A stretch of 64,000 bases of DNA, taken from Paracidobacterium acidisoli (GTDB taxonomy: Bacteria > Acidobacteriota > Terriglobia > Terriglobales > Acidobacteriaceae). Both the position numbers and the translations under genes were made by a program. This document shows positions 61,375-64,000 of this stretch, piece by piece. The DNA lies in the NCBI RefSeq assembly GCF_003428625.2, contig NZ_QVQT02000007.1, positions 180,536 to 244,535 on the forward strand, written 5' to 3'. The notes beneath the pieces are model-generated. The model made no database searches. It was not told where the DNA came from and worked only from the letters and a program-made list of their open reading frames with translations. How positions within the stretch are numbered: the first letter of the stretch is position 1; the number at the start of each line of letters is the position of its first letter.

Positions 61375-61749
61375 TTTTATGTACTTTCTCCTCACAGCTT
61401 CGTTCCCGGATAACCATCAACAGCGGATCACTGCCCCATTCCCTGCCTCGCGCCGGCCCCCGGCACACCTCGCGGCGGGCCATCAGACGATGTCCTTCGT
61501 CTCTCTGTAGTGGCGGCGCGGTGAAATGGGCAGCCGCACCAGATTACCCTGCTTTTCAAAAGATGAGCCCTGGCATTTGTCCTATACACAGCCGACAAAG
61601 GTGGAAGGCCGTTTCAGAGCGCATCCGCGCAGCGCGTGGCCTGCCTGCGCGGCACATCAGGGAGAAGAAATGTACAAAGGACAGGAAGCCGCATCGCTGC
61701 AGCAGGCCGAAGAGTCAGCACATTGGTGGCATAACTCGCCGTTTGGCAG
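61375..61749. other. Intergenic region upstream of the GH36-like gene
   Basis: About 375 bases between the unknown protein gene and the GH36-like gene. No convincing gene, and no clear promoter or hairpin, was seen; the ribosome site of the GH36-like gene is at its left edge. Confidence 0.4.
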
Positions 61750-62706
61750 TCATGCTGAGATATTTTCTCCCGGAAATGTTCGCAGCTCGTGCATGAGTTC
61801 GATGGCCATGCGGGTAGGCGAATACAATCCCTCATGAAATGCAAAGGCACAGCCGTTGCTGCGGGTTCGCACCATGCGTATGATCTCCCGCGAAATCGGA
61901 GTGGCTTTCAGAAGCCCCTGATCCTCCAGGATAAGCCGCATTTCTTCGCGCCTTTCCGGAAGGCGCAGGATGATTTCGCTTTCTGCAATGACGCAGACCG
62001 GATTCGCTGCGCGCTTTTGGCGGCACATATCCCGCAAAACCTTACAGAGACCTCGCCACGCTGGTCCTCGTCTGTCCCTGTCCGCATCCTGCCGGACCAT
62101 CTGTTTCGCTTCGGCCTCTTCCCTGCTGTTTTTTTTGCCGGACTTACTGCCATTCTTCGGCGAAGGACCATGGAGCAGCCTGTCAAACCACTGCGGATCA
62201 ATCCATTTCCCTGCGGCTTCTATCATTGCAAACAGACAGTCTCTTGCCTCTTTGTAATCGGACGCGTCAATCTGTCCGCTCAACGTGCCTCTCCGGCTTT
62301 CTGCTCTGCCGGCCACCAGGAAATAAATTCCGCTGCTCTTCTGATGGGGGCGAATCGTGCATTCGATCCCGACTTCGGCAGGGCTGCGGCGTTTGTCGCG
62401 CTTCTTATCGACGTACGCCGCCAGCGCATCTTCCTGTCGCGCAAGCCCGGCACGTTCAACAAGAACCCGTTCATGCTTCTTCGCCAGCGCGAAGGCGTCG
62501 CCGTCGCGGAAGATACGGCCGGAAATCTTCTCTCGAATCTCTACAGAGGGAGGTTGAGGCAAGGCATCCCGGGTCAGTGTGTGGTGGAGAGGCGTATTAC
62601 CGGTCCGCGAAAACAGAACCGCCTCCGCAGTCGGGGAACAAGGCCCGTCCTCATGCTGGAGAGCCTTGTTTCCGAGTTCTGCAATCACTGCCTGATCCAT
62701 TCGCAT
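61750..62706 (-). CDS. Hypothetical protein
   Basis: 318 residues; no family recognised. It is charged and rich in Arg/Lys/Glu, with a basic segment (KNGSKSGKKNSREEAEAK, about 210-228) and a patterned core (GIYFLVAGRAESRRGTLSGQ; ARDCLFAMIEAAGKWIDPQW). I prefer the minus strand because it reads like a globular protein and lies just 16 bases beyond the stop of the upstream surface protein gene, whereas the equally long plus-strand frame looks like an antisense shadow. The start is uncertain. Confidence 0.5.
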   Translation of the reverse strand: MRMDQAVIAELGNKALQHEDGPCSPTAEAVLFSRTGNTPLHHTLTRDALPQPPSVEIREKISGRIFRDGDAFALAKKHERVLVERAGLARQEDALAAYVDKKRDKRRSPAEVGIECTIRPHQKSSGIYFLVAGRAESRRGTLSGQIDASDYKEARDCLFAMIEAAGKWIDPQWFDRLLHGPSPKNGSKSGKKNSREEAEAKQMVRQDADRDRRGPAWRGLCKVLRDMCRQKRAANPVCVIAESEIILRLPERREEMRLILEDQGLLKATPISREIIRMVRTRSNGCAFAFHEGLYSPTRMAIELMHELRTFPGENISA

Positions 62707-62722
62707 TCAGACCTTGCTTCCA

Positions 62723-64000
62723 TCAATGAACCATCAGGTTGAGAGGCACAGCATTTGTTGTGCCGTCCTGACCCTTCGCCGTGACGGTGATGGTGTAAGT
62801 CCCCGGAGCAACCACCTGCGAAGCGGAGCCCGATGAGCTGCTGCCGCAGGCCGCCAGTCCCGCAAGTCCTGTCAACAGGATTGCCAGAATCAGCAGCTGT
62901 TGCAGCCATCCACTCTTCAGCAGCCGTCTGCGGTGGAATACGAGCAGCAGACCGGCCAGCGCGCCGGGGAGACAGAAGGCCGCTGCTTCCATCCGCATCC
63001 CGCCTTCCTGGCTGAGTCCTGCAACCGCCGTCGTCGCGCTGTTGGTGATCACCGTCAGGGTCGTGGTCTGCTGCGTTGCGGTGCCGTCCGGACTGACGGT
63101 AGCGGGAGTGAAGATGCACTGGACATTCGCAGGAAGAGTGCCGCAGCTCAGCGTTACCTGGCTTTGATAGTAGTTGAGCGGGGTGAGTGCAATGGTGGTC
63201 TGGAACGACTGTCCCGCCGTAATGTTGAACTGCTGCGGAGTGGCCGTCAGCGTGAAGCCTGCGGCCGGTCCACCTGAGGTGATCGTCAGTGTGCCATCGA
63301 CCGGCATGAAGGTGTAATTCGCCGCACTCAGCACTGTCTGAACCGTTCCATTGCTGTTGTTGATGATGGCCGATGGAATGATCGGGTACGTTCCAGCCGG
63401 AGAGCCGGGCATCGCGGTTGTTGTAATGTTCGGCTGGCCCGAGGTGGCGCTGCCCTGCGTATCGCCGTTTACAAAGCCGGTGAGCGTATATGTGAAAGTG
63501 GGATTCGGCTCGTTGTTCATGCGTGTGGCATTGTTAGCCGTCAGCGTGAGCAAGGCCGGGTTAACGGTAAAGCTCTGGCTGACGGACGCGGCGGGGCCGT
63601 ACTGGCCGGCTCCGGGTTGTGTAGCGGTGACCGTTACATTTCCGGCGCCCGTAATCGTCAGCACATTCCCGGCCACGGTTGCCGGTCCGGCAGTTACGAG
63701 ATACGTGATGCCGAGGCCCGAGCTGGTTTTCGCGTTCAGCGCAAACGGCTGCACACCGTACGTGACGTTCGCGATGGGCGCGAAGCTGATCGTCTGCGTC
63801 TGGCCGGTGATGATGGTCAGCGTGCCCGCAGCGAAGTTGAGCGTGTAATTGGATGCAGTGAGCGAGCCGGCAGTGATGTTGATGGGATACGCGCCCGGCG
63901 TAGAGCTCTGCGTGGCCGTTGTGTTTTCAGATGGAGTTCCAGAAAGCACCGCCTGGGTATCGCCGTTCAATAACTGCGCGGCGTTGACGGTGTAGCCGGT
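62723..64000 (-). CDS. MBG-repeat surface protein, C-terminal part (5' end outside window)
   Basis: Open to the right edge of the window; about 425 residues are visible. MBG/YDG-type repeats of about 80-90 residues (YTVNAAQLLNGDTQAVLSGT; SLTASNYTLNFAAGTLTI; FTYTLTGFVNGDTQGSATSG) are followed by an Ig-like region (FTLTATPQQFNITAGQSFQT). The C-terminus holds two hydrophobic segments: LPGALAGLLLVFHRRR and LLILAILLTGLAGLAACGSS. The latter looks like an internal lipobox, and it is followed by a final beta-strand pair (GTYTITVTAKGQDGTT). This pattern is typical of acidobacterial surface proteins; its topology is unclear. Function probably adhesion. Confidence 0.8.
   Translation of the reverse strand, partial: TGYTVNAAQLLNGDTQAVLSGTPSENTTATQSSTPGAYPINITAGSLTASNYTLNFAAGTLTIITGQTQTISFAPIANVTYGVQPFALNAKTSSGLGITYLVTAGPATVAGNVLTITGAGNVTVTATQPGAGQYGPAASVSQSFTVNPALLTLTANNATRMNNEPNPTFTYTLTGFVNGDTQGSATSGQPNITTTAMPGSPAGTYPIIPSAIINNSNGTVQTVLSAANYTFMPVDGTLTITSGGPAAGFTLTATPQQFNITAGQSFQTTIALTPLNYYQSQVTLSCGTLPANVQCIFTPATVSPDGTATQQTTTLTVITNSATTAVAGLSQEGGMRMEAAAFCLPGALAGLLLVFHRRRLLKSGWLQQLLILAILLTGLAGLAACGSSSSGSASQVVAPGTYTITVTAKGQDGTTNAVPLNLMVH

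Noticed and set aside
61789..62742. 317-codon plus-strand frame opposite the hypothetical protein gene
   Set aside because: Composition looks like a shadow and it lacks a ribosome site; the minus-strand frame fits the neighbouring gene direction. Not fully excluded.

Overview
The window looks like chromosomal DNA of a soil acidobacterium (Acidobacteriota, probably class Terriglobia/Acidobacteriaceae). This is inferred from gene content, not a database match. It is GC-rich and holds several very large outer-membrane receptors with an N-terminal carboxypeptidase-regulatory domain (Oar-like SusC/TonB type), long secreted Ig-like/TIG/NHL proteins ending in 'EFVGIATP'-type tails, many polysaccharide-active enzymes, and MBG-repeat proteins. 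No rRNA, tRNA, CRISPR array or insertion sequence was seen.

Layout. 1-6580: start of a receptor gene, a two-module CE15-like esterase behind a LacI regulator, and an OmpR-type two-component system facing a TonB receptor (6687-9560). 9633-14826: nitric-oxide defence, with a Crp/Fnr regulator divergent from ric-nnrS-norB (quinol NO reductase); the three genes overlap or nearly touch. 14887-17133: Tat-exported glycosidase-like protein. 17274-21591: promoter, cobalamin riboswitch and nrdA-nrdB; NrdB has the residue pattern of class Ic (Mn/Fe) R2 proteins. 21653-26290: D-amino-acid utilisation (PLP deaminase/aldolase, D-aminoacylase, RidA, GntP permease). 26701-30656: secreted beta-propeller, esterase and PstS-like protein.

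31080-52400 is the most distinctive part. Reading right to left, an ECF sigma factor and a membrane anti-sigma factor (GTGA overlap) are followed by two Ig-like lipoproteins (ATGA overlap), a coiled-coil porin, an Oar-like receptor and a further lipoprotein, all on the minus strand with short gaps. After that comes a third, paralogous TIG-domain lipoprotein. A motif GTTGGGA-N15-CGTT occurs three times in the window: twice in front of the sigma gene and once in front of the last lipoprotein. I propose a self-contained, ECF-controlled envelope/adhesin regulon.

53155-64000: a lipoprotein-like CE15 glucuronoyl esterase, an encapsulin with its DyP peroxidase cargo, an SDR protein lacking the catalytic tyrosine, a nitronate monooxygenase, a GH36-like alpha-galactosidase with a PKD domain, an unknown protein, and the C-terminal part of an MBG-repeat surface protein running off the right edge. 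Plant-polymer breakdown, respiratory/oxidative stress defence and cell-surface remodelling are the main themes.
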